Assembly (NCBI GenBank): GCA_023525715.1
Contig: CM042013.1
Coordinates: forward strand, 79,235,494-79,299,493
Source: Cichorium intybus
Taxonomy: Eukaryota > Streptophyta > Magnoliopsida > Asterales > Asteraceae
Length of the DNA stretch: 64,000 bases
Reading direction: 5' to 3'
Shown: piece by piece, positions 35,388 to 44,825 of the stretch
How positions within the stretch are numbered: position 1 is the first letter of the stretch
How the letters are laid out: each line of letters starts with the position of its first letter
The notes under the pieces: model-generated
Told to the model about the DNA's origin: nothing
The model's database searches: none
The model's input: only the letters and a program-made list of their open reading frames with translations
Made by a program: the position numbers and the translations under genes

Positions 35388-36858
35388 TGTAATGCCCGGT
35401 TTCTCAATCTTAGGATACACCAATAACTTAATCAAACACAAACAAGGTTATGGTGTAATTCCAAAAGATTAGTAACAAGTTCTACAAAGTTCTATCAAAA
35501 GCATAGTTTAAATCTAAACTATATACAACAAGTATTTACATTGTTTTCACCAAAAACCGGAATATCCAAAAAGTTTTCAAAACATCTAGAACAAGTCCAA
35601 AGTCCAAGGTTCATATCTATCCAGCTAACCCTTCATGACCTGCATTACCAGAACCTAACACAAACAACAATAGCAAACAAATTATGAGCTTTGAAAGCTC
35701 AGTGAGTAACTAGAGAATGACTTAATTATATATTTTATCTCTCCATTCCAATGAATCTTAATTGAACAACTCAATCTTCAGTGTATCTCAAACACTGCTA
35801 CTCTTTAATTCATTACTCAAATCAATCTAATATGATATACCTTTGATCTGCAATAATATCTCAATAATAGGTAATTCATTTAACAAAAACTACTCACCTG
35901 AGGTTGACTCGGTACGTGGAACTTCAAAACCTCGTGCCTGATCTTGTCTCGGCTTAGCTGTAACATAACAACTAAATTTCAATACTCAAGTCTCATATGA
36001 TCTCATTCATAATTTATATCAACAAAATCCAGAAATTAGCATCATATGGTGAAGTCATAATCAACAATAACAATAACACTCTAGTTATAGCTCCTCACCT
36101 CACTCTTTTGACCTATTCAAATTCGCAAACACAATCAACAAGCATAACACTAACTCAAGCTTAAAAATTAAACTCTTATAGACTTGCTATACAACTAATT
36201 CAACCCTAACATCATCGATTCACAGGTGGACCATCGAGACCACAAGGAATCACTCTAAATCAAACTATCAAATGGTTAAAACAAAGTCAAATTCAAAGAG
36301 GATTACCTTTCAAGCTCCAAGTACAAATCCCTAGCTTCAATTCGTGATTAATAGGCTTAAATCGCGACTTGGATGGCTTAGAAATCGATTTCTAGGGTTT
36401 GGGAAGGTTTTTACTCGAAGTGGAAATGACCCAAATGAAGGAAAACTCGTACTTTAAAATACCCCTGATGCGCGACACGACCCGTATAGGCTCACACGAC
36501 CCGTGTGAGACCTACAACAAGCCATCCTGAATATGCACAGACCCACACGACCCGTGTAGCCTCACACGACCCGTGTGAGACTCAAACTCGCCTCGGTAAT
36601 TTTTGAACAATAGCTACACGACCCGTGTGAAGGTACACGACCCGTGTAGACCTGAAAAAGGGTACTGTTTGGTTCTTAAGCCTTTCTACACGACCCGTGT
36701 GGCCATACACGACCCGTGTAGCTCTGATTTGACATTTTACAAGTCCAAACTTTACTCAATTGGGTTTTTAACCATCCTAACTCATATACCAACCTATTTA
36801 ATCTTAATTACACTAAGATTAACACAAAACTTATATAAATTAATAATATGGTATTACA
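35388..36858 (-). repeat. 3' LTR of D (1471 bp)
   Basis: In minus sense starts TGTAATACCATATT after the polypurine tract (36859-36875) and ends GGGCATTACA. Carries eight copies of the palindromic ACACGACCCGTGT motif, mostly paired, at about 36475-36722. Confidence 0.9.
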
Positions 36859-36875
36859 AGTTCTTACCCCCTTCA
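36859..36875 (-). other. Polypurine tract of D
   Basis: The minus strand reads TGAAGGGGGTAAGAACT next to the LTR start; the inverted copy is at 41932-41948. Confidence 0.75.
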
Positions 36876-38306
36876 AAAGATTCCGTCCTCGGAATCTCTT
36901 GAAAACAAGAAGGGATACTTTGATCGCATCTCCTCTTCAGCTTCCCAAATGACATCTGTTCCTCTATGATGTCGCCATTGTACTTTAACTATTACAATCT
37001 CTTTATTTCGCAACTTCTTGATCTTTTTGTCTAGAATCTTCTCCGGTTGTTCTTGATATTGAAGTTTACGATCTAACTGAACTTCGTTCAAAGGAACACA
37101 TGTCGACTCATCATATAAAGTCTTACGAAGATGCGAGATATGAAACTCATTATGAATTCCCTGGAGCTCATCAGGAAGATCAAGTTTATAAGCTACTGCT
37201 CCCACTCGTTGAATCACACGAAAAGATCCAATAAACCGTGGGCTTAGCTTGCCACGTTTACCAAAACGAATAATTCCCTTCCAGGGAGACACTTTTAACA
37301 TTACCATATCTCCGACTTGAAACTCCAACGGTTTCCTTCGTTTATCTGCATATTGTTTTTGACGCTGCTGAGCAACTCTCATATGCTCACGTATACTTTT
37401 TATCTTCGCCTCAGTTTTAGTTATAATTTTAGGACCCGCTAGTGGCTTCTCTCCCGCTTCTGACCAACATGATGGTGTTCTACATATTGACCCATATAAC
37501 GCTTCAAAGGGTGCCATTTGAATACTAGAATGATATGAGTTGTTATATGTAAATTCGGCTAAAGGTAGATGATCGTCCCAACTACCTCCAAAATCAATCA
37601 CCGAAGCTCTAAGCATATCTTCTAACGTCTGAATAGTTCTCTCGGTTTGACCATCAGTCTGCGGATGATAAGCCGTACTCATTAAGGCTTTAGTTCCCAA
37701 ATGTTTTTGAAAACTTTGCCAAAAATGAGAAGTAAAACGACTATCACGATCGGAGACTATAGAAGTAGGTAATCCGTGTCGTCTCATCACCTCCTTAACA
37801 TAGATCTCTGCTAATTTGGACGCTTGATAATCTTCTCGTATGGGAATGAAATGTGTTGATTTGGTCAATCTATCAACAATTACCCATATAGAATCGAACC
37901 CTCGTGGAGTTCGGGGTAATTTGGTGATAAAGTCCATAGAAATCTCATCCCACTTTTTCATCGGTACAGGTAGTGGTTGAACTAACCCGTATGGTCTCTG
38001 ATGATTTGCCTTGACTTGTAAACAAGTCAGACACTTTTCCACATATCTTCCAACATCACGTTTCATTCCCGGCCACCAGTAAAACGGCTTTAAACTTCTA
38101 TACATCTTTGTACTACCTGGATGGATTGAATACAGTGTACAATGTGCATCTTCAAGTAATAGCTATCTCGTGTCTCCGTATCTTGGGACCCATACTCGTC
38201 CCTGAAAAGTCTTCACTCCCTGTGCATTTTCAACTAGTTTATCTACATAGCCAACCATTCTCTCACTCTTCATTTCATTGGCTTCTCTCTGGGCACGTTG
38301 AATCAT
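36873..38306 (-). pseudogene. Integrase and chromodomain of D
   Basis: HHCC zinc-binding segment AHCTLYSIHPGST ... CLTCLQVK is at the N-terminal side. Catalytic residues: Asp in EISMDFITKLPRT, Asp in IVSDRDSRFTSHF, Glu in DGQTERTIQTLED. A GPY-like region FIGSFRVIQRVGAVAYKLDLP follows. The C-terminal chromodomain-like tail (KIKKLRNKEIVIVKVQWRHH...TDVIWEAEEEM) is typical of chromoviruses such as Tekay, which use it for chromatin targeting. Stops near 38165 and 38310 separate it from RT; the main open part is 36873-38105 (410 codons). Confidence 0.85.
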
Positions 38307-39449
38307 TTATGGCAATTTACTAACCACTCCCATTCGAGCTGAAACGACTCGAATAGGTGGTTCTTTTTGGATTAACGCATCTGCCACTACATTTTCTTTA
38401 CCAGGATGGTAAAGTATTTTGCACTCATAATCTTTCAAAAGATCCATCCATCTTCGTTGTCTCATATTCAACTCTTTTTGATCAAACAGATACTTTAAAC
38501 TCTTATGATCTGAATATATCTGGAACTTCACACCATAAAGGTAATGTCGCCAGATTTTTAGTGCAAAAACAATGGCGGCTAACTCCAAATCGTGTACTGG
38601 ATAAGTTTGCTCATGAGGCTTCAGCTGTCGAGACGAATACGCAATTACTCGCCCCCTTTGCATTAATACACATCCAAGACCGATTTGTGAAGCATCGGTA
38701 AAAAGGACAAAGTCTTCCACACCTTGAGGCAAAGCTAACACCGGAGCTTCGCATAACGCCCGTCTCAGTTTTTCAAAAGCTTTTTGTTGTGCTTTAGCCC
38801 AGATAAACTTCTCTGTCTTTCTGGTCAGCTTTGTTAAGGGCAATGCCATACTCGAAAATTTCTCAATAAATCGTCGATAATAGCCAGCTAGTCCCAAAAA
38901 GCTCCGAACCTCAGTCGGATTTTTGGGTGGTGCCCAACTCATCACTGCTTCTATCTTGGCATGATCCATTTTAATACCTTCTTTGTTTATCACATGACCA
39001 AGAAACTGAATCTCTTGCATCCAAAACTCGCACTTTGAAAATTTTGCATACAACTTTTCCTTACGAAGAAGATTTAAAATCAACTGTAAATGTTGCTTGT
39101 GTTCCTCCCAGCTCTTGGAATAAATCAAGATATCGTCAATAAACACTATTACGAACTTGTCTAAGAATGGATGACAAGCTCGATTCATCAAATCCATAAA
39201 AGCCGCCGGGGCATTCGTCAAACCGAACGGCATTACTAGAAACTCATAATGACCGTATCGGGTGCGAAATGCAGTCTTCGGGACGACAGATTCTCTTACT
39301 CTTAACTGATGATATCCCGATCTCAAATCAATCTTCGAAAAATACACCGCTCCCTCCAATTGATCGAACAAATCGTCTATTCTCGGTAGGGGATAACGAT
39401 TCTTCACAGTAATCTTGTTTAACTCGCGATAGTCTATGCACATACGCAT
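38307..39449 (-). CDS. Reverse transcriptase / RNase H of D
   Basis: Open for 380 codons: MCIDYRELNKITVKNRYPLP, YFSKIDLRSGYHQLRV, FGLTNAPAAFMDLMN, and the YxDD-type catalytic box VFIDDILIYS. RNase H follows with FTDASQIGLGCVLM, AYSSRQLKPHEQTY, ELAAIVFALKIWRHYLYG and YSDHKSLKYLFDQ. It would copy element RNA into DNA. Upstream it is separated from protease only by one stop at 39498-39500 (RPS*SPWG). Confidence 0.88.
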   Translation of the reverse strand: MRMCIDYRELNKITVKNRYPLPRIDDLFDQLEGAVYFSKIDLRSGYHQLRVRESVVPKTAFRTRYGHYEFLVMPFGLTNAPAAFMDLMNRACHPFLDKFVIVFIDDILIYSKSWEEHKQHLQLILNLLRKEKLYAKFSKCEFWMQEIQFLGHVINKEGIKMDHAKIEAVMSWAPPKNPTEVRSFLGLAGYYRRFIEKFSSMALPLTKLTRKTEKFIWAKAQQKAFEKLRRALCEAPVLALPQGVEDFVLFTDASQIGLGCVLMQRGRVIAYSSRQLKPHEQTYPVHDLELAAIVFALKIWRHYLYGVKFQIYSDHKSLKYLFDQKELNMRQRRWMDLLKDYECKILYHPGKENVVADALIQKEPPIRVVSARMGVVSKLP

Positions 39450-39497
39450 AGAACCATCCTTCTTTCGAACAAACAGTATCGGCGCACCCCACGGAGA

Positions 39498-39968
39498 TTA
39501 GCTCGGACGAATAAAACCGCGATCCAAAAGTTCTTGTAGTTGTTTCTTTAACTCTTCCATCTCGGACGGCGCCAACCGATAGGGTGCTCGAGCTATCGGT
39601 TTCGCTCCAGGAACTAAATCAATAACAAACTCCAATTGACGATTTGGCGGTAAGCCCGGAAGATCATCAGGAAAAACATCGGCAAAATCTCTCACTATCT
39701 CAACATCCTTCACAGTGGGATGTTCGGTTTCAATTGGGACAACATGTGCCATAAATAAAAGAGCACCTCTTTCGGTATACCTTCGCGCTCTCGCGAAAGA
39801 TACTACCGGAATATGTTGAAAACGGCGTTCTCCTCGTATTAACATCTGAGACCCGCTCGGAGTTCTCACAGAAATAATCTTCCCGTGACAATCCATATTT
39901 GCCCTATTATTATCTAACCAGTCCATTCCAGCTATTACATCAAACGCACGAGTAGTCATCGTCTTCAA
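39498..39968 (-). pseudogene. Protease/RT linker segment of D
   Basis: Contains DVIAGMDWLDNN (post-active-site protease) and DFADVFPDDLPGLPPNRQLEF, APYRLAPSEMEELKKQL leading into RT. The frame changes from gag near 39990-40070, where a duplicated ATTCGGGTTGCAAAAGGTAC block disrupts the protease. Confidence 0.8.
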
Positions 39969-41425
39969 ATCAATAAGGAAAGAAATTCCATTGATTCGGG
40001 TTGCAAAAGGTACAGACTCTCACTCATCTTAGACACCGGGACATTAATTCGGGTTGCAAAAGGTACAGATATAAAAGAAACCGATGCACCAGTATCAAAC
40101 ACCATACGAGCTCGAAGAGAATTTAGGCTAAAGATACCTGTGATCACATCTGGTCGTTCTCTAGCCTCTTCCACGGTCATCTGAAAAGCTCGAGTTCTGA
40201 CATTCCCGACGCCTCTATCTCGTCTATCGCCTCGATTATCGCCTCGTCCCGCCCTCGAAGTCTCGCGACGTGAATCAGTTCTCGGCTTTGGGCAATCCGG
40301 GCAAATATGATCGCTTTCCCCGCAATTGAAACACACACGATTTTTCTCCAAGCAATCTCGAGCCATATGCCCTGTCTTCCTACACTGATAACACATAAGA
40401 GACGGGGTACTCGTATCACAGTTTCCAGCGTGTTTTCGATGACACTTTTCGCACCACTTACTCTCAGTTTTTCTTGAATCACCTCGATATTGATAACTCG
40501 GAACTGGCTGTTTTTTAGAACTACCCTCGGGTTTTCCTTCCCATTTCCTCTTTTGGCCTCCGCTTCCTTGGTCCTCCTTCCTTTCATTATCTTGCCTCCG
40601 TAGTTCTTTTTCTCGAGATTTGGCTGCCTCGACAATCTGCTGATAAGTTGTAAAGCTGGAACTCTGTAAGAACTCTCGTATCTGGGTCCTCAGTCCCCAC
40701 AAATACCTATCAACCTTTCTTTCTTCCGTGTCTACCTGATGAGCAGCAAATCTGGCTTTCTCATTGAACTCTGTTGTATACTCTTGCACCGACCGTGTTC
40801 CCTGCTGTAATCTCAGAAAATCTTCTTCCAAACTTTTCATCGCAGTATTTGAACAATATTCCTTCATAAATTTGGTTTTAAACACCTCCCACGTCGGTTC
40901 TGATTCCAACCCTTTCTCTATATCCAGATTTATATTCTCCCACCAGAATTGGGCATCTTTGTGAAGAAAATTTGTAGCATACTCAACTTTGTCTTTTTCC
41001 GCACACTTACTCGTATGAAAAACTTTCTTAATATGGTTTAGCCAATTTCTTGCAACAACGGGATCATCAGTACCGAAGAAATCGTTCGGTTTACATTTGC
41101 GGAATGTCTCATAATTACAACCTTTTGGTTCACTCGATCCTTCAGTCTCAGCATGAGTAATAACTGGTTCTCTCCGACCTTCCCCAACCACAGGTGTGAT
41201 AGGAGGTCGGTTTCGATCATTTCCAGTCACCTCCGTCTGAGGTCTTACTAGGGTAGGCAATAAGCCTTTAACGGCTTTTGCCACCTCCGTAGCAATCAAT
41301 TCTCGTAATGATGATGTCATCTCAGGCGGTCTCTCGCCTTCAGACTGGCGCCCCAGCCTAGAATCTTGTGATCCCGATTGCTCATCTCGATGATCACCTC
41401 CCTCTTTTTCCTTTCCAGAACTCAT
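39965..41425 (-). CDS. Gag and protease start of D
   Basis: 486 codons: an N-terminal hydrophilic region, then the Gag capsid domain (PVVARNWLNHIKKVFHTS ... FWWENINLDIE ... VQEYTTEFNEKARFA). Two CCHC zinc knuckles follow, CYQCRKTGHMARDC and CFNCGESDHICPDC. At the end is the protease active site FDTGASVSFIS. The terminal residues are out of frame because of the local duplication at about 39990-40070. Confidence 0.88.
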   Translation of the reverse strand: MSSGKEKEGGDHRDEQSGSQDSRLGRQSEGERPPEMTSSLRELIATEVAKAVKGLLPTLVRPQTEVTGNDRNRPPITPVVGEGRREPVITHAETEGSSEPKGCNYETFRKCKPNDFFGTDDPVVARNWLNHIKKVFHTSKCAEKDKVEYATNFLHKDAQFWWENINLDIEKGLESEPTWEVFKTKFMKEYCSNTAMKSLEEDFLRLQQGTRSVQEYTTEFNEKARFAAHQVDTEERKVDRYLWGLRTQIREFLQSSSFTTYQQIVEAAKSREKELRRQDNERKEDQGSGGQKRKWEGKPEGSSKKQPVPSYQYRGDSRKTESKWCEKCHRKHAGNCDTSTPSLMCYQCRKTGHMARDCLEKNRVCFNCGESDHICPDCPKPRTDSRRETSRAGRGDNRGDRRDRGVGNVRTRAFQMTVEEARERPDVITGIFSLNSLRARMVFDTGASVSFISVPFATRINVPVSKMSESLYLLQPESMEFLSLLI

Positions 41426-41645
41426 TTTAACTGAAAAGAAAATTTACTCATTTAGTAATCACTACCATAATACTCAATATGGTGTATATTCAACTCATTT
41501 TATATGTCACCATAATACTCAATATGGTTACATAATCAACTCAGTTCATACACCACGAAGGATAGCTACTCGGGACTCTTTGGGACTTTTCTACCTCACT
41601 GGTTTAAGTCTAAACCCATCTCAAGGTTTAATTCACCTAAACCAC

Positions 41646-41659
41646 AGCTCTGATACCAA
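41646..41659 (-). other. Primer binding site of D
   Basis: The minus strand reads TTGGTATCAGAGCT (iMet type), the normal place for a 5' LTR to follow on the right. Only the first few LTR bases (TTGTA) are present before the sequence switches to inverted pol. Confidence 0.85.
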
Positions 41660-41664
41660 CTTGT

Positions 41665-41948
41665 ATACTCTTGCATCTTCGTAAGACTTTATATGATGAG
41701 TCGACATGTGTTCCTTTGAAGGAAGTTCAGTTAGATCGTAAACTTCAATATCAAGAACAACCGGAGAAGATTCTAGACAAAAAGATCAAGAAGTTGCGAA
41801 ATAAAGAGATTGTAATAGTTAAAGTACAATGGCGACATCATAGAGGAACAGATGTCACTTGGGAAGCTGAAGAGGAGATGCGATCAAAGTATACCTTATT
41901 GTTTTCAAGAGATTCCGAGGACGAAATCTTTTGAAGGGGGTAAGAAGT
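41665..41948 (+). pseudogene. Inverted duplicate of D pol 3' end and polypurine tract
   Basis: Encodes on the plus strand the last ~85 residues of the chromodomain tail (LRKTLYDESTCVPLKEVQL ... RDSEDEIF) with only a few residue differences from the minus-strand copy at 36873-37140, followed by the polypurine tract GAAGGGGGTAAGAAGT. Confidence 0.92.
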
Positions 41949-43414
41949 TGTAATACCATATTATTAATTTATATAGGTTTTGTGTTAATCTTAGTGTAAT
42001 TAAGATTAAATAGGTTGTTATATGAGTTAGGATGGTTAAAAACCCAATTGAGTAAAGTTTGGACTTGTAAAATGTCAAATCAGAGCTACACGGGTCGTGT
42101 ATGGCCACACGGGTCGTGTAGAAAGGCTTAAGAACCAAACAGTACCCTTTTTCAGGTCTACAAGGGTCGTGTAGCTATTGTTCAAAAATTACCAAGGCGA
42201 GTTTGAATCTCACACGGGTCGTGTGAGGCTACACGGGTCGTGTGGGTCTGTGCATATTCAGGATGGCTTGTTGTAGGTCTCACACGGGTCGTGTGAGCCT
42301 ACACGGGTCGTGTCGCGCATCAGGGGTATTTTAAAGTACGAATTTTCCTTCATTTGGGTCATTTCCACTTCGAGTAAAAACCTTCCCAAACCCTAGAAAT
42401 CGATTTCTAAGCCATCCAAGTCGATATTTAAGCCTATTAATCACGAATTGAAGCTAGGGATTTGTACTTGGAGCTTGAAAGGTAATCCTCTTTGAATTTG
42501 ACTTTGTTTTAACCGTTGGATACTTTGATTTAGAATGATTCCTTGTGGTCTCGATGGTCCACCTGTGAATCGATGATGTTAGGGTTGAATTAGTTGTATA
42601 GCAAGTCTATAAGAGTTTAATTTTTAAGCTTGAGTTAGTGTTATGCTTGTTGATTGTGTTTGCGAATTTGAATAGGTCAAAAGAGTGAGGTAAGGAGCTA
42701 TAACTAGAGTGTTATTGTTATTGTCGATTATGACTTCACCATATGATGCTAATTTCTGGATTTTGTTGATATAAATTATGAATGAGATCATATGAGACTT
42801 GAGTATTGAAATTTAGCTGTTATGTTACAGCTAAGCCGAGACAGGATCAGGCATGAGGTTTTGAAGTTCCACGTACCGAGTCAACCTCAGGTGAGTAGTT
42901 TTTGTTAAATGAATTACCTATTATTGAGATATTATTGCAGATCAAAGGTATATCATATTAGATTGATTTGAGTAATGAATTAAAGAGTAGCAGTGTTTGA
43001 GATACACTGAAGATTGAGTTGTTCAATTGAGATTCATTGGAATGGAGAGATAAAATATATAATTAAGTCATTCTCTAGTTACTCACTGAGCTTTCAAAGC
43101 TCATAATTTGTTTGCTATTGTTGTTTGTGTTAGGTTCTGGTAATGCAGGTCGTGGAAAACACATCACGGAGGGTTAGCTGGATAGATATGAACCTTGGAC
43201 TTTGGACTAGTTCTAGATGTTTTGAAAACTTTTTGGATATTCCAGTTTTTGGTGAAAACAATGTAAATACTTGTTGTATATAGTTTAGATTTAAACTATG
43301 CTTTTGATAGAACTTTGTAGAACTTGTTACTAATATTTTGGAATTACACCATAACCTTGTTTGTGTTTGATTAAGTTATTGGTGTATCCTAAGATTGAGA
43401 AACCGGGCATTACA
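41949..43414 (+). repeat. Inverted LTR of D (1466 bp)
   Basis: Reverse-complement copy of 35388-36858. It contains seven ACACGGGTCGTGT palindromes (about 42088-42316); one pair has collapsed by an approximately 20-bp deletion near 42160. Confidence 0.92.
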
Positions 43415-43419
43415 CGGTA

Positions 43420-44190
43420 TGATCGGGCCAGGCGGGTGATGAAGTACCCGCGAGCCAGTGGACTGCTGGCGGAGGCACCCGTCGAGCGGGTGGATAAGGC
43501 AACAGCTAGGGCGAAGGGAAGGTGAAGGAACCTGGAGGGGTCGAGAAGAACCCAGAAGAATGTCATGTCCTCCCCGGACACCTTCTCGCCCCCTCCCGCT
43601 GCATGATGGAGGCGGAGACGATGCGGTGCATGAGGCGGTGGAGTGGATCTCGAAGGTGGCTCTCCCGGGAGGTCCCCGCCTCGTAGAATATGTGGACAAT
43701 GGTGCCCAAACCTCCATGTTGGCAGGCCTCTCCGGCTGCCCCTGGATACATGCATCAAAGAACTGGGGAAAATGGCGGTGCTGAAAATCCACCTCCACAT
43801 ATATCCCAGTGCCCCTCGCAAACTCCTGAAGGCTGCACTCCTTATGCACGCCCCCCAGCCTGAATTGAATCAACCTCGCCCGTAGGTCTGTCGCCCTCGG
43901 TGTGTACTCAATCGTCGAAAGGATCTCCAGGAGGAGTTCCGTGTACACAACATCCTTGTCTGTGGCCATGAGCCTGTCCCAGCCCCGGCAAGTAAAAGAC
44001 GCATCCCCATGGGTCCAGGTGCGCTGTATAAATGACTCTATCTCGCCCCAGTGCCCGGCCTCCCCGAGGATGGCCCTGTCAATAATGGTCGCCTCTAGAA
44101 CCCGGCAACCCGTCAAAGCGTCCCTCCGTGATCAGTACTCAGCAGAGGCCGCTGGCCCCTCTGGAAACTGAAGGAAGTCGTGATCTAGTC
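43420..44190 (-). pseudogene. Athila ORF1 (env-like) of A, N-terminal part
   Basis: Corresponds to the Arabidopsis-retrotransposon-ORF1/Athila ORF1 family: GCRVLEATIIDRAILGEAG, SFTCRGWDRLM, YTELLLEILSTIEYTPRA, IQFRLGGVHKECSLQEFA, HRHFPQFFDACIQGQ. A frameshift near 43680 is followed by SRESHLRDPLHRLMHRIV and SSPLARGYFITRLARSY at the D insertion. The start ATG equivalent is ATA. Compared with B and C, the leader exon and intron upstream are missing. Its function in Athila is unproven. Confidence 0.8.
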
Positions 44191-44449
44191 TTAATATGGA
44201 GGAAAACCGATCGATCGATTCCCACATCGTGCAAATTGCACAACCCGCGACGCGCGTGTCACCAAATCAACCCCTGCGCATCGGGTTGGTTTACGATCCC
44301 GCGTCGTGCATATGAATAAACCGTGGCGCAGTCATCAAAAATTCCAAATTCTTCACACGACCCCACACTTGCCTTAGACCACTGGTACCTGCAATTAATG
44401 ATAGAAATTTTTCCTAATTATTTTTAAGAAATACAGAATTTAACCTATG

Positions 44450-44500
44450 ACACGATGAATTGCCTCCCAACAAGCGCTAAGTTTAACGTCTTCAGCCATA
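44450..44500 (-). other. Conserved block between pol/gag and ORF1 in A
   Basis: In minus sense GAAGACGTTAAACTTAGCGC then TTGTTGGGAGGCAATTC; the same block is at 56980-57030 in C and 61236-61275 in B. Confidence 0.75.
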
Positions 44501-44516
44501 CGTAGAACTCCTATTC

Positions 44517-44825
44517 CTATTCTTCCTCTCCTTGGACTTTTGATGACATTTGCTTGAATCCTGGTATGAAATTATGGGCCATCCTCGACATTAAGGATGT
44601 GAGTTGGGTCATCCTATCGCTTACTCCACTAATCCATTGCTGTTGTGATTCCAGAAGCTTGAAGACTTTTGCTTCCCTTTCTTTTGATTCTTTCTCATAT
44701 TGCTGATGTCTCGCTTCTAGCATCTCCATCATATCCAGCAACTGCTCCTTATCAATAGTGGCCAATGGATGATCCTTTGTTCCTTTTAAAATCTCTTCCT
44801 TTCCTCCTTCCCTATTCGCGTCCAT
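44517..44825 (-). CDS. Coiled-coil ORF replacing RT-integrase in A
   Basis: 102 codons (MDANREGGKEE ... SKVQGEEE) overlapping the protease frame by about 40 nt in another frame, probably once continuous with it. Long charged heptads (LLDMMEMLEARHQQYEKESK, EREAKVFKLLESQQQ) predict a coiled coil. No RT motif is present. It ends just before the conserved pre-ORF1 block. Confidence 0.5.
   Translation of the reverse strand: MDANREGGKEEILKGTKDHPLATIDKEQLLDMMEMLEARHQQYEKESKEREAKVFKLLESQQQWISGVSDRMTQLTSLMSRMAHNFIPGFKQMSSKVQGEEE

Larger units (their letters stand above)
35388..43414 (-). mobile_element. Tekay-like chromovirus D with inverted LTRs
   Basis: A perfect 5-bp duplication CGGTA flanks it (35383-35387, 43415-43419), inside ORF1 of A. 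The left LTR (35388-36858) is in minus orientation next to gag-pol on the minus strand. The right LTR (41949-43414) is in PLUS orientation, preceded by a plus-strand copy of the pol 3' end and polypurine tract (about 41665-41948). Both outer ends are therefore U5 ends (...GGGCATTACA outward), and the normal 5' LTR is missing. The body is an otherwise full Gypsy gag-PR-RT-RH-IN-chromodomain with a few stops. Confidence 0.92.

Noticed and set aside
35388..43414. Two independent, oppositely oriented chromovirus insertions explaining the inverted LTRs of D
   Set aside because: The outer ends share one perfect CGGTA duplication and there is no duplication or intact LTR end at the inner junction near 41660, so a single insertion of an aberrant molecule fits better; an assembly fold-back remains formally possible.
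43458..44171. Plus-strand frames in 43458-44319
   Set aside because: Antisense shadows of ORF1 of element A.
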